This document shows, piece after piece, positions 44,946-53,730 of a stretch of 64,000 nt of DNA. Origin of the DNA: an uncultured Lachnospiraceae bacterium (lineage in GTDB: Bacteria; Bacillota; Clostridia; Lachnospirales; Lachnospiraceae); NCBI GenBank assembly GCA_900317555.1, contig ONHF01000016.1, forward strand, positions 44,941 through 108,940, in the 5' to 3' direction. Within the stretch, counting starts at the first letter, position 1; the number at the start of each line of letters is the position of its first letter. The notes beneath the pieces were generated by a model, which did not search any database, was not told where the DNA came from, and was given only the letters and a program-made list of their open reading frames with translations. The position numbers and the translations under genes are program-made.

Positions 44946-45713
44946 ATGAAGAATCTTTGGAAAGAAAAACTCGACCGGGGAGAAAAAACTGTAGGAACAT
45001 TTTTCGAGAGCGGCAGCGCCGCAGCTATTGAAAGCATGGGATTCGCGGGTCTGGACTATGTCATTATTGACACAGAACATGGCCCGTTCGAGGCGGAAAG
45101 CGTCGGAGAATTTGTCTGCGCGGCAGAAAGAAGAAATCTGACACCGCTCGCGAGAGTCAGGGAAATTTCAAGACCTGCTGTTTTAAAACTTCTGGATGTC
45201 GGCTGTAAAGGTTTAATCATACCGCAGGTACATTCGATTGAAGATGTCCGGCAGGTTGTGGAGTATGGCAAGTATTATCCGATCGGCAGCCGCGGCGTCG
45301 CGGGACAGAGATCGAACGGCTTTACATATGATATGGGAGGCTCGCTGGATGAATGGTTCCGGAACGCGAATGAAGAGACGCTTCTGATTCCTCAGTGTGA
45401 GACAATGGGATGCTTGGAGGATATTGAAAATATCGCCGCAGCCGCGGGCGTCGCCGGAATTTTCATCGGACCGTACGACCTTTCGACAGCGATGGGAATG
45501 CCCGGACAGTTCTCCAATCCGGAATTTCTGAAGGCAGTGCGCAGGATTATAGATGCCTGCCATGCAGCCGGTAAGTTCTGCATGATTTACTGCGATAACG
45601 CGAAGAAGGCGCAGGAGTATTTCAAGATGAATGTGGACAGCGCCGCCATCGGGCTGGATATCTGTGTCATGGTGGACGGGTATCGTCAGGTGGTGAAAGA
45701 GGCACTGGGGTAA
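44946..45713 (+). CDS. HpcH/HpaI family aldolase (2-keto-3-deoxy-sugar acid aldolase type), 255 aa
   Basis: Class II aldolase of the HpaI type. DYVIIDTEHGPFEAES holds the metal-site Asp/Glu/His region, RGVAGQRSNGF and PQCETMGCLEDIENIA carry the substrate and metal ligands (Gln, Glu), and GIFIGPYDLSTAMG the later Asp. These enzymes split 2-keto-3-deoxy acids to pyruvate and an aldehyde. Last gene of the plus-strand operon, after AAAGGGGG and ATG 44946. Confidence 0.9.
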   Translation: MKNLWKEKLDRGEKTVGTFFESGSAAAIESMGFAGLDYVIIDTEHGPFEAESVGEFVCAAERRNLTPLARVREISRPAVLKLLDVGCKGLIIPQVHSIEDVRQVVEYGKYYPIGSRGVAGQRSNGFTYDMGGSLDEWFRNANEETLLIPQCETMGCLEDIENIAAAAGVAGIFIGPYDLSTAMGMPGQFSNPEFLKAVRRIIDACHAAGKFCMIYCDNAKKAQEYFKMNVDSAAIGLDICVMVDGYRQVVKEALG

Positions 45714-45800
45714 GCCAGAAGCGAAACATATCATCTGCGAAGAGTAACCTGACGCAGAGGCCGGATGCCAAATGTTGCCCGCTCTCCCATACGCTTTCTC

Positions 45801-45830
45801 TTGAATCTATCCCACTGTTTTTGCTAAAAT
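45801..45830 (+). promoter_or_regulatory. promoter of rubrerythrin gene
   Basis: TTGAAT (45801-45806), 18 bases, TAAAAT (45825-45830), about 100 bases before the start codon. GGAGG at 45918-45922 is the ribosome site. Confidence 0.6.
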
Positions 45831-45929
45831 ATAAACGTAAAACTTTCCGCCGACCGGACAGGCATGTTCATTCTGTCCGGACTGACACAGAAATTTTCAC
45901 GAACAAAAATTATACATGGAGGTAAAACG

Positions 45930-46466
45930 ATGAACCCTTATTCCGGCACCAAAACGGAGAAGAACCTTCTTGAAGCATTTTCCGGCGAGTCCCAGGCCCG
46001 CAACAAATATACTTATTTTGCGTCTGTAGCGAAGAAGCAGGGATACGAGCAGATCGCTGCTCTTTTCCAGAAGACAGCGGACAACGAGAAAGAGCACGCG
46101 AAGCTCTGGTTCAAGGAACTGGGGATGCTCGGTGACACGGACGAGAATCTGCTTTCCGGCGCGGAAGGCGAGAACTACGAGTGGACCGACATGTATGACC
46201 GTATGGCGAAGGAAGCGGACGAGGAAGGCTTCCATGAACTTGCGGCAAAGTTTCGCGGCGTAGCTGCAATCGAGAAGACACACGAAGAGCGTTATCGCAA
46301 GCTCCTTGCAAACGTGAAGAACAATGAAGTCTTCAAGAAGAGCGAAGTCAAAGTCTGGGAATGCAGGAACTGCGGCCACATCGTTGTCGGCACATCCGCT
46401 CCCGAAGTCTGCCCGGTATGCAAGCATCCGCAGGCATTCTTTGAGGTCCGCGAGGAAAATTACTAA
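45930..46466 (+). CDS. rbr: rubrerythrin, 178 aa
   Basis: ATG 45930 has GGAGG upstream; an in-frame upstream extension from 45864 is not needed. The N-terminal four-helix domain carries the diiron ligands ([17 protein letters not shown], then [14 protein letters not shown] and later [13 protein letters not shown]). The C-terminal rubredoxin domain has two CxxC pairs ([10 protein letters not shown] and [11 protein letters not shown]). It reduces hydrogen peroxide in anaerobes. It is a monocistronic gene. Confidence 0.95.
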   Translation: MNPYSGTKTEKNLLEAFSGESQARNKYTYFASVAKKQGYEQIAALFQKTADNEKEHAKLWFKELGMLGDTDENLLSGAEGENYEWTDMYDRMAKEADEEGFHELAAKFRGVAAIEKTHEERYRKLLANVKNNEVFKKSEVKVWECRNCGHIVVGTSAPEVCPVCKHPQAFFEVREENY

Positions 46467-46630
46467 GCAGCGCAGGTCAGATGAACACCGCGAAGCCGGA
46501 GACAGGCAACGCCTGACGGCGATTATATTTTGAGCCAATGAGATGAAGAGCACGGCGAAAGTATTGTATACTTTTGTTGTGCTCTTTTTGCGCGGAAACG
46601 AAAAAGCCGCGCGGAGCGGAAAGGTTTCTG

Positions 46631-47206
46631 ATGAAACATGAGCAATTTATCGATCTGGTAGAGGCGAATCCTGTTGTCGCCGCGGTCAAGGACGACGCCG
46701 GCCTCGAAAAATGCATTGCGTCGGATATCGGGGTTGTGTTTGTTTTGTACGGCGATATCGTAAGCATCCCCGGCATTGTCAGCCGTTTGAACGCAGCCGG
46801 CAAAACCGTCCTCGTCCATATGGACCTGATCACGGGGCTTGCGCCGAAGGAGGTTTCGGTCGACTTCATCCACGCCAAAACATCCGCCGCCGGCATTATC
46901 TCCACCCGCTCGAATTTGATCGAGCATGCCGCGTCGCTGGGAATGAACACGGTGCTGCGGTATTTTATGATTGATTCGATTGCTTTGCGGAATGTGCAGC
47001 GGCAGAGCGAGGCCAGAGTACAGCCTGATATCGTGGAAATTCTTCCGGCGATTCTGCTGCCGGAATTCATCAGCAAGATTAAGGCAATTACGCGTGTGCC
47101 GCTGATGGCCAGCGGCCTTGTCACAACCAAAAAGGAAGTGCTGAATGCGCTGAATGCCGGGGCGGTCGCTGTTTCGACGACGGATCAGCGGCTCTGGACC
47201 GCGTAG
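46631..47206 (+). CDS. glpP: glycerol-3-phosphate-responsive antiterminator GlpP, 191 aa
   Basis: GlpP is a small TIM-barrel protein that binds glycerol-3-phosphate and prevents premature termination in glp leaders. The conserved N-terminal NPVVAAVKDDAGLEKCIASD and the GLAPKEVSVDFIHAKTSAAGIISTRSNLI region with a later RQSEARVQPDIVEILPAILLP segment fit the family. ATG 46631 follows GGAAAGG. It lies directly upstream of the G3P dehydrogenase genes, as in other Clostridia. Confidence 0.9.
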   Translation: MKHEQFIDLVEANPVVAAVKDDAGLEKCIASDIGVVFVLYGDIVSIPGIVSRLNAAGKTVLVHMDLITGLAPKEVSVDFIHAKTSAAGIISTRSNLIEHAASLGMNTVLRYFMIDSIALRNVQRQSEARVQPDIVEILPAILLPEFISKIKAITRVPLMASGLVTTKKEVLNALNAGAVAVSTTDQRLWTA

Positions 47207-47375
47207 CGTGCGGCGACGTATTGCATTGACGCGCTGCTGATAATGTCACCAGTCGCAGCCGGCTGCGCCCGCCCGGCCGCACATATAATTTGCTAGTTGT
47301 TCCGTACTGCTTTGGAGATGGGAGATGCAGGACGGGTGGAATACTTGTACGCTTTTTCAAGGAGGTAATGGAACA

Positions 47376-48821
47376 ATGATGTACGATGTGGTAATCATCG
47401 GCGCAGGCGTTTCCGGCGCGGCAATCGCCCGGGAACTCTCACGCTATGACTGCAATGTATGCGTTCTCGAAAAAGAAGAGGACGTCTGCTGCGGCACATC
47501 CAAAGCCAACAGTGCGATCGTGCACGCAGGCTATGACTGCAAGCCGGGATCAATGATGGCGAAGATGAACGTGCGCGGGAATGCGATGATGGAACAGCTC
47601 TCGAGAGATCTGGATTTCCCGTTCAGGAGAAACGGGTCGCTTGTTTTATGCGTGGATGAAGAACAGCTCCCCGACCTGAAACGCCTCTATGAGCAGGGCA
47701 TTCAGGACGGTGTTCCGGGACTGCAGCTTCTGGATCATGACGCGGCGCTTGCGATGGAGCCGAATCTTTCGGACAATGTCGTAGCTGCTTTGTACGCGCC
47801 GAGCGCGGGCATCGTCTGCCCGTTCCTGATGAACATTGCCATGGCCGAGAATGCTTTTGAGAACGGGGTGGACTTCCGCTTTAACACCGAAGTGGAAGCG
47901 CTGCGCCGCAGCGAGAACGGCCGCTGGCACATCCGCACGAACAACGGCGAATATCTTGCGCGCTGCGTAGTCAACGCGGCCGGTGTTTACGCCGACATCT
48001 TCCACAACATGGTCAGCGCTGCAAAGCTGCATATTACGCCAAGACGCGGCGACTATCTGCTTCTCGACCATGAGACCGAAGGCTTCGTGCAGCACACGAT
48101 TTTCCAGCAGCCGGGTAAATTCGGCAAAGGCGTTCTGGTTGCTCCTACGATCCACGGCAACACTCTGGTCGGACCGACCGCGATCGATGTTCCGGACCGC
48201 GAAAACACCGCCACCACGCAGGAAGGCCTCGATCAGGTCATTTCCCGCTCGCAGATTTCCGTGAAGAACCTGCCGCTGCGCAAAGTGATCACTTCGTTCG
48301 CCGGCCTGCGCGCGCATGAAGACGGACATGATTTTGTGCTCGGCCCGGTGGAAGACGCTCCCGATTTCTACGACTGCGCCGGCATCGAGTCGCCCGGCCT
48401 CTCCAGCGCTCCGGCCATCGGAGAGTATATTGGGGGGATGGTTGCGGGGAGGTTTTGTTTTGGCGCGAAGAAAGCGTGGAAAAGCACCCGCAAGGGCATC
48501 ATAAGCCCGAAGAATCTTCCTTTCAAGGAGCGGAACGAGCTGATCCGCAGGAATCCGGCGTACGGGCAGATCATCTGCCGGTGCGAAAACATCACCGAAG
48601 GCGAAATCATCGACGCCATCCGGCGCCCTCTTGGCGCGTGTTCTCTGGACGGCGTCAAGCGCAGGGTCCGCGCGGGCATGGGACGCTGTCAGGGCGGCTT
48701 CTGCAGCCCGCGCGTGATGGACATTTTGTCGCGTGAGCTGGGGCTGCCGATGGAGAAGATCACAAAGAGCGGCGGCCGTTCGAATATTGTGCTGGACATT
48801 CAGAGAGGGGAGGGGCAGTGA
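47376..48821 (+). CDS. glpA: anaerobic glycerol-3-phosphate dehydrogenase-type flavoprotein with [2Fe-2S] domain, 481 aa
   Basis: ATG 47376 (or 47379) follows AAGGAGG. The N-terminal FAD motif is VIIGAGVSGAAIARELSRYD, and the DAO-type domain continues to ~370. The C-terminal ~90 residues form a BFD-like [2Fe-2S] domain (IICRCENITEGEIIDAI then GRCQGGFCSP). It oxidises glycerol-3-phosphate to dihydroxyacetone phosphate and passes electrons to partners. Overlaps the next flavoprotein by one base. The related role of an L-2-hydroxyglutarate-like oxidase is less likely beside glpP and glpK. Confidence 0.88.
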   Translation: MMYDVVIIGAGVSGAAIARELSRYDCNVCVLEKEEDVCCGTSKANSAIVHAGYDCKPGSMMAKMNVRGNAMMEQLSRDLDFPFRRNGSLVLCVDEEQLPDLKRLYEQGIQDGVPGLQLLDHDAALAMEPNLSDNVVAALYAPSAGIVCPFLMNIAMAENAFENGVDFRFNTEVEALRRSENGRWHIRTNNGEYLARCVVNAAGVYADIFHNMVSAAKLHITPRRGDYLLLDHETEGFVQHTIFQQPGKFGKGVLVAPTIHGNTLVGPTAIDVPDRENTATTQEGLDQVISRSQISVKNLPLRKVITSFAGLRAHEDGHDFVLGPVEDAPDFYDCAGIESPGLSSAPAIGEYIGGMVAGRFCFGAKKAWKSTRKGIISPKNLPFKERNELIRRNPAYGQIICRCENITEGEIIDAIRRPLGACSLDGVKRRVRAGMGRCQGGFCSPRVMDILSRELGLPMEKITKSGGRSNIVLDIQRGEGQ

Positions 48822-50191
48822 TGAAAACAGTTGATATCGTAATTATCGGCGGCGGCCCCGCAGGACTTGCGGCGGCTCTTTCCGCGCGCAAGGCCGGAAT
48901 CAAGAATCTCCTTATTATAGAGCGCGACGATGAGCTAGGCGGAATTTTAAATCAGTGCATTCATAACGGCTTCGGGCTGCATACTTTTCATGAGGAGCTG
49001 ACCGGCCCCGAGTATGCCGGACGCTTTATCGATCAGGTGAAGGAAGCGGGCATTCCGTATCTTCTGAATACAATGGTGCTGGTTATTTCGCGCCCCGGCG
49101 CGGCGGATGGCGTACGCCATATCATCACCGCTACCAACCGCACCGACGGTCTTTTCCAGATCGGCGCGCGGGCTGTCATCCTTGCGATGGGCTGCCGCGA
49201 ACGCCCCAGAGGCGCTCTGAACGTCCCCGGCTACCGGCCGGCGGGCATCTTCTCCGCGGGCACGGCGCAGCGCCTTGTCAACGTGGAAGGCTACATGCCC
49301 GGCCATGAAGTCGTGATCCTGGGCTCCGGCGACATCGGTCTGATCATGGCGCGGCGTATGACGCTCGAAGGAGCCAAAGTCAAAGTCGTCGCCGAACTCA
49401 TGCCCTACTCGGGCGGCCTGAAGCGGAATATCGTGCAGTGCCTTGACGACTTCGGTATCCCGCTGAAGCTGTCTCACACGGTCGTCAACATTGAAGGTAA
49501 AGAGCGCGTGCAGGCTGTGACGATCGCGCAGGTCGGCGCGGACCGCCGCCCGATCCCGGGAACCGAGGAACGGTATACCTGCGACACGCTGCTTTTGTCG
49601 GTCGGCCTGATTCCGGAGAACGAGCTTTCGCGCGCCGCGGGAATTGAGATCAACGGCGTAACGAACGGCCCTGTCGTCAACGAGAGTCTGGAAACGAGCG
49701 AGGAAGGGGTGTTTGCGTGCGGGAATGTTTTGCATGTGCATGACCTCGTGGACAACGTGTCCGAGGAGGCCTCCCGCGCAGGCACGAACGCGGCGAGATT
49801 TGTAGCCCGAGCGTCCGGCAAAACAACACCGCCCGGCGCCCCCGAAACCCGGACCGGAGCCGGCGAGATAAAAGCTCAGACGGAAACCGGTGAAATTCAA
49901 ATCCGGACAGGAAACGGCGTCCGTTATACCGTGCCGTCGTTTGTCAATCCGGAGCGGCTGGACGGCAACCTGATCATCCGTTTCCGTGTCGGCGCAATCT
50001 ACAAGGATTCGAGCGTTGTCGTGCGTCTTGGCGGCGAGCGGCTGCGGGCTCTCAAAAAGAAAATCATCGCGCCCGGCGAGATGGAACAGGTTATCATCAC
50101 AAAAGATGAGCTGCTGCAGCATGAAAACGCAGACAGCATTGAGATTTCAATCGAAGAGAACAGCGCCGCGCAGGCAGCACAGAGCAGGTAA
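48821..50191 (+). CDS. NAD(P)/FAD-dependent oxidoreductase of the glp module, 456 aa
   Basis: Two dinucleotide-binding motifs: GGGPAGLAAALSARKAG at the N terminus (FAD) and ILGSGDIGLIMARRM near residue 170 (NAD(P)). CRERPRGALNVPGYRPAGIFSAG is the typical redox loop of this subfamily. It works with the G3P dehydrogenase and the DUF1667 protein as an electron-transfer module. ATG 48821 overlaps the upstream stop by one base. About residues 339-372 form a Gly/Thr/Glu-rich insertion that looks like a linker. Confidence 0.88.
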   Translation: MKTVDIVIIGGGPAGLAAALSARKAGIKNLLIIERDDELGGILNQCIHNGFGLHTFHEELTGPEYAGRFIDQVKEAGIPYLLNTMVLVISRPGAADGVRHIITATNRTDGLFQIGARAVILAMGCRERPRGALNVPGYRPAGIFSAGTAQRLVNVEGYMPGHEVVILGSGDIGLIMARRMTLEGAKVKVVAELMPYSGGLKRNIVQCLDDFGIPLKLSHTVVNIEGKERVQAVTIAQVGADRRPIPGTEERYTCDTLLLSVGLIPENELSRAAGIEINGVTNGPVVNESLETSEEGVFACGNVLHVHDLVDNVSEEASRAGTNAARFVARASGKTTPPGAPETRTGAGEIKAQTETGEIQIRTGNGVRYTVPSFVNPERLDGNLIIRFRVGAIYKDSSVVVRLGGERLRALKKKIIAPGEMEQVIITKDELLQHENADSIEISIEENSAAQAAQSR

Positions 50192-50205
50192 AGGGGGTGA
50201 CATAG

Positions 50206-50568
50206 ATGGAAGAACGTACTTTGACATGTATTGGCTGCCCCATGGGGTGCCAGGTCAGCGTCCAAATGGACGCCGGTAAAATCCTCTCGGTGACAGGAAA
50301 CACCTGCCCGCGGGGAGACGCCTATGCGAGGGAAGAGGTCACGGCGCCCGCGAGGACGGTGACTTCGACGATTCCTGTCACGGGCGGCGGCAGAAAAGTC
50401 CGCATCCCCTGCAAAACAGCATCCGACGTCCCCAAACAGAAAATCTTCGAAGTCATGGCGCAGATCCACAAAGCGGGCGCAAAGGCTCCGGTCAGGCGAG
50501 GGGATGTTCTGATCCGCAATGTGGCGGGCACCGGCGTCGATGTGATCGCAACGGGTGACGTGCTGTAA
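50206..50568 (+). CDS. DUF1667 Cys-rich protein of the glp module, 120 aa
   Basis: Small protein starting MEERTLTCIGCPMGCQVSVQ, with four Cys in a C-x(2)-C-x(3)-C...C pattern (the last in GNTCPRGDAYA). This resembles an iron-sulfur or metal site. DUF1667 genes are regularly third in clostridial glpA-like modules, so it probably supports electron transfer. Start ATG 50206 follows AAAGGGGG. Confidence 0.9.
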   Translation: MEERTLTCIGCPMGCQVSVQMDAGKILSVTGNTCPRGDAYAREEVTAPARTVTSTIPVTGGGRKVRIPCKTASDVPKQKIFEVMAQIHKAGAKAPVRRGDVLIRNVAGTGVDVIATGDVL

Positions 50569-50598
50569 GGGTGCGCCACCGGTGGCACGCGGGTGACT

Positions 50599-50742
50599 GG
50601 CGGGCGGCCGGAACTGCACCGCTGCGGGCGGCGGACAAAAGTCGCGCCCGGCGCGAAGTATCTTTGCACAGTCCGGCCGCCCGCCCGGCGCGTGATATAA
50701 TGCAGCAATATACTGCCAGCCGCGGCGAGGGGCCGCGGCTGG
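50599..50742 (+). promoter_or_regulatory. glpK leader: long inverted repeat, -10 box and hairpin
   Basis: GGCGGGCGGCCGGA (50599-50612) is exactly complementary to 50672-50685. TATAAT lies at 50696-50701. A perfect 10-bp hairpin CCAGCCGCGG/CCGCGGCTGG spans 50716-50742, just before the GGGGGA ribosome site. No T-run follows it. A role in GlpP-mediated control is possible but not shown. Confidence 0.45.
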
Positions 50743-50763
50743 TGAACACTTTGGGGGATTATC

Positions 50764-52266
50764 ATGAAGAAATATGTAATGGCGCTTGACGCCGGAACGA
50801 CCAGCAGCCGCTGCATTCTGTTTGACAGGAGCGGCAGAATCCGCAGCCTCGCGCAGAAAGAGTTCACGCAGTTCTTTCCGCATCCGGGCTGGGTGGAGCA
50901 CGACGCGAACGAGCTGTGGCAGACGCAGCTTTCGGTCGCCCGCGAGGCCATGCAGAAAATCGGCGCGACCTATGAAGACATCGCCGCGATCGGCGTTGCG
51001 AATCAGCGCGAAACCACGATTCTCTGGAACCGCACGACCGGACAGCCGGTCTATCACGCGATCGTCTGGCAGTGCCGCCGGACCGCGGACTACGCCGAGG
51101 AGCTCAAGAAGTCACCGGAGATGGACGAGCTTTTCCGCCGCAAAACAGGCCTCATCATCGACCCTTACTTCTCCGGCACAAAAATCCGCTGGATTCTGCA
51201 GCACATTCCCGGCGTCAGGGAGCTGGCCGAGCAGGGGGAGCTTTGTTTTGGCACGGTGGATACCTGGCTGATCTACAAGCTGACCAAGGGAGCGGCGCAT
51301 GTCACGGATTACTCGAACGCGTCCAGAACCATGATCTTCAATATTCATACACTGCAGTGGGATGAAGAGCTGTGCAGGATTCTGGACATTCCGATGAGCA
51401 TCCTGCCGGAGGTGAAGCCTTCGAGCTGTGTTTACGGCGAGTCGGACCCGGAGTTCTTCGGCGGCCCGATTCCTATCAGCGGAGACGCGGGGGATCAGCA
51501 GGCGGCGTTGTTCGGGCAGGGGTGTTTTGACCCGGGCGATGCGAAAAATACTTACGGCACCGGCTGCTTCATGTTGATGAATGTAGGTCATGAGCCGGTT
51601 TTGTCGAACAACGGGCTGCTCTCCACGATCGCGTGGGGGATTGACGGCAAGGTGACGTATGCCTTGGAAGGATCGGTATACGTAGCCGGCGCCGCGATCC
51701 AGTGGCTGCGCGACGAGCTCAAGATACTGGACGATTCGCCGGAGTCGGAGTTCTTCGCGACAAGAGTGAAGAATACAAACGGGTGCTATGTGGTGCCTGC
51801 TTTCACGGGACTGGGGGCGCCGTACTGGGATCCGTACGCGCGCGGCGCAATTCTCGGCCTGACACGCGGCGTTAACAAATTCCATATCGTGCGCGCGACG
51901 CTCGAGTCGCTCGCGTTCCAGACGAGCGATGTGCTGCACGCGATGCAGCTGGATTCGGGCATTCACCTCTGCCACCTCAAAGTAGACGGCGGCGCGAGCA
52001 AAAACAACTTTCTGATGCAGTTTCAGGCGGATATCATCAATACGCCGGTCTGCCGCCCCAGCTGCGTCGAAACAACCGCGATGGGCGCGGCTTACCTCGC
52101 CGGCCTCGCGACTTCGTTCTGGAAGGATCGCGGCGAGGTGATCTCGAACCTCGGCGTTGACAGAGAGTTTATGCCGTCGATGGATGAGGAGCTGCGGCAG
52201 GAACATATTGCGGGCTGGCATCAGGCGGTGAATGCGGTGCGCGGCTGGGCCGAGCCGCGCGGTTGA
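50764..52266 (+). CDS. glpK: glycerol kinase, 500 aa
   Basis: FGGY carbohydrate kinase with the glycerol kinase signature: [18 protein letters not shown] at the N terminus, [17 protein letters not shown], and [20 protein letters not shown]. The FGGY C-terminal domain has [17 protein letters not shown], then [24 protein letters not shown] and [17 protein letters not shown]. Phosphorylates glycerol to glycerol-3-phosphate for the dehydrogenase encoded upstream. Normal length for GlpK. Confidence 0.96.
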   Translation: MKKYVMALDAGTTSSRCILFDRSGRIRSLAQKEFTQFFPHPGWVEHDANELWQTQLSVAREAMQKIGATYEDIAAIGVANQRETTILWNRTTGQPVYHAIVWQCRRTADYAEELKKSPEMDELFRRKTGLIIDPYFSGTKIRWILQHIPGVRELAEQGELCFGTVDTWLIYKLTKGAAHVTDYSNASRTMIFNIHTLQWDEELCRILDIPMSILPEVKPSSCVYGESDPEFFGGPIPISGDAGDQQAALFGQGCFDPGDAKNTYGTGCFMLMNVGHEPVLSNNGLLSTIAWGIDGKVTYALEGSVYVAGAAIQWLRDELKILDDSPESEFFATRVKNTNGCYVVPAFTGLGAPYWDPYARGAILGLTRGVNKFHIVRATLESLAFQTSDVLHAMQLDSGIHLCHLKVDGGASKNNFLMQFQADIINTPVCRPSCVETTAMGAAYLAGLATSFWKDRGEVISNLGVDREFMPSMDEELRQEHIAGWHQAVNAVRGWAEPRG

Positions 52267-52287
52267 GCATTGTGATTGTGGCTAGAC

Positions 52288-52560
52288 GGCTGCGGCGCAG
52301 CGGCGAGATTGCTTGCGGCAGTGACGGCTGCGGCGCAGTAGCGATGGGATTGCTTGTGGCAGTGACGGCTGCGGCGCAGCGGCAATGGGTGCGGGCAATC
52401 CGATTTCTTGCAAAACAGAACGATGGCAGGATTTGCAAGAAGGCCTTCGTTGTGAGAGAAGAAATCCCGGGATTTGCCGGAAGAAAACGGGTGAGACAAC
52501 AAATTTCTTCTTGCAAAAGTGTAGAAAAAGCGAATTTGCAAGAAAGGCTTCTTGCAAACA
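52288..52560. repeat. imperfect ~40-bp tandem repeats followed by CTTGCAA inverted repeats
   Basis: Units beginning GGCTGCGGCGCAG start at 52288, 52326 and 52367 (38-41 bp, containing GATTGCTT and GGCAGTGAC). Then TTCTTGCAAA and TTTGCAAGAA form a perfect inverted repeat, once around 52411-52451 and again around 52507-52545, with a third half copy after that. All is non-coding. Confidence 0.7.
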
Positions 52561-52658
52561 AGTATTATACAAATATTAAATAATTAAAATACAATCAAAG
52601 TATTTCAATATTGTTTCCACCGGGTGTACTATACAGTTAACAAAGATAAGAGAAGCAA

Positions 52659-52708
52659 GGGAGCTTCCGAAAGGCGCCGTGGATGCCTTCGGAAGCTCCC
52701 TTTGTTTT
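52659..52708 (+). terminator. strong intrinsic terminator/attenuator
   Basis: GGGAGCTTCCGAA (from 52659) pairs perfectly with TTCGGAAGCTCCC (ending 52700), extended by GGC/GCC past a bulge, followed by TTTGTTTT. It ends 15 bases before the small ORF, so it may be an attenuator for it. Confidence 0.85.
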
Positions 52709-52723
52709 CAGAAAGGAGACAAT

Positions 52724-52807
52724 ATGAGATTCTTACATGAGGCTATTTCGTTTTTGAAGGATTTTGGCGAGATGTTCCCGGAACATATGTATGTCGGGAG
52801 GAAATGA
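52724..52807 (+). CDS. possible 27-aa small protein
   Basis: ATG 52724 has an ideal ribosome site (GAAAGGAG at 52711-52718). The translation is MRFLHEAISFLKDFGEMFPE then HMYVGRK, amphipathic at its N terminus. It directly follows a strong terminator hairpin, a layout seen in attenuated small genes. I do not recognise a family, and the short length means chance cannot be excluded. Confidence 0.4.
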   Translation: MRFLHEAISFLKDFGEMFPEHMYVGRK

Positions 52808-53116
52808 AGAAAGCAGTGAATTGTAACGTGAAAAAATTAAACAGGCGGGGTCTGAAATAATGCGAAGAGAAATTAGTTCAGACAGAACGGACATTAGTCG
52901 AGTCCCGGTGCAGCAATGACAAAATGATGGAAGCTGTGCCGGGACTGATTTTATGTTCGGGTAGTTGTAAGTGCTGAATTGTTCCTTGAGCAGTGATTCT
53001 AAGGGTATCGGATTGTATCAGTTAAATTTGTGTTGAATATCACGTTTGATTTTTGCATATTTTACCGCCATACTGCTATTATATTGCGTATAACTTCTAA
53101 TTAACTTTATAATTGA

Positions 53117-53168
53117 GTGCTATAGCACATAAAATGTACTTGATACTTCGTAAAGTTTTCACTATTAT
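53117..53168 (+). promoter_or_regulatory. promoter and operator of toxin-antitoxin operon
   Basis: TTGATA (53140-53145), 17 bases, TATTAT (53163-53168). A perfect 12-bp palindrome GTGCTATAGCAC (53117-53128) lies just upstream of the -35, as expected for binding of the antitoxin. Confidence 0.7.
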
Positions 53169-53194
53169 GAGAGTGTAAGCAAGGAGGTTTCATT

Positions 53195-53461
53195 ATGCCA
53201 AAAACAGAGGAAATGACAAATTTCACATTTAAAATGGATCGGAAGACCCGAAACAGCTACTCCAAACTTTGTGATGAGTTTGGTCTTTCCATGTCATCTG
53301 CAACATTGGCTCTGGTACGGCAGGCAGTCCGCACGCAGAGTATGAGCTTTTCTATGCGTGATGAGAATGGATTTACATATGCACAGGCGGCAGAACTACA
53401 GAAACGGATCAATGAAATAGAAAATGGAAATGTTGTCAGACACGGCCTGATTGAGGAGTAA
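53195..53461 (+). CDS. RelB/DinJ-family antitoxin, 88 aa
   Basis: An N-terminal ribbon-helix-helix DNA-binding segment (TNFTFKMDRKTRNSYSKLCDE FGLSMSSATLALVRQAV, shown split) matches RelB/DinJ antitoxins, and a charged C-terminal tail would wrap the toxin. It is expected to neutralise the downstream toxin and repress the operon. Ribosome site AAGGAGG precedes ATG 53195. The toxin gene starts two bases after its stop. Confidence 0.88.
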   Translation: MPKTEEMTNFTFKMDRKTRNSYSKLCDEFGLSMSSATLALVRQAVRTQSMSFSMRDENGFTYAQAAELQKRINEIENGNVVRHGLIEE

Positions 53462-53463
53462 TT

Positions 53464-53730
53464 ATGAGGGAGATTCTATGGTCAGTAGGTGCTTGGGATG
53501 ACTATTTAGAACTGCAGGCAGATAAAGCCACGTTGAAAAAGGTAAACAAACTGCTCAAAGATGTCATGCGAAATGGCTATCAGGCTTCTTACGGGAAGGT
53601 TGAGATGTTAAAAGGCAATTTCAGAGGATACGCAAGTATACGAATTGACCATAAAAACCGTTTGATTTTCAGGGTCGACGAGGTAACTATCTACATTGCC
53701 CAATGTGGTGGGCATTATGATGATGAGTAA
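53464..53730 (+). CDS. Txe/YoeB-family endoribonuclease toxin, 88 aa
   Basis: YoeB-like fold: WSVGAWDDYLELQADK at the start, KKVNKLLKDVMRNGY, then VEMLKGNFRGYASIRIDHKNRLIFRV with the catalytic Glu and Arg, and the ending CGGHYDD with the catalytic His-Tyr pair. These toxins cut mRNA at the ribosome and stop growth. Complete and of normal length, so probably functional with the antitoxin. Confidence 0.9.
   Translation: MREILWSVGAWDDYLELQADKATLKKVNKLLKDVMRNGYQASYGKVEMLKGNFRGYASIRIDHKNRLIFRVDEVTIYIAQCGGHYDDE

Larger units (their letters stand above)
52267..53194. other. 0.9-kb stretch with tandem repeats, inverted repeats, a terminator and one tiny ORF
   Basis: After glpK come imperfect ~40-bp tandem repeats (52288-~52400) and CTTGCAA-based inverted repeats (to about 52560), listed separately, then an AT-rich part to 52650, a terminator hairpin and a 27-codon ORF. 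From about 52810 to 53090 I see no gene or strong structure. The toxin-antitoxin promoter and operator are at 53117-53168. Confidence 0.6.

Noticed and set aside
47207-47375. Possible GlpP-dependent terminator in the leader of the G3P dehydrogenase gene
   Set aside because: Only a weak CGTAC/GTACG pairing before CTTTTTC could be found, too little to call a terminator.
52263-52583. Open frames of ~100 codons on both strands after glpK
   Set aside because: They arise from the tandem repeat and CTTGCAA repeats and have low-complexity translations.
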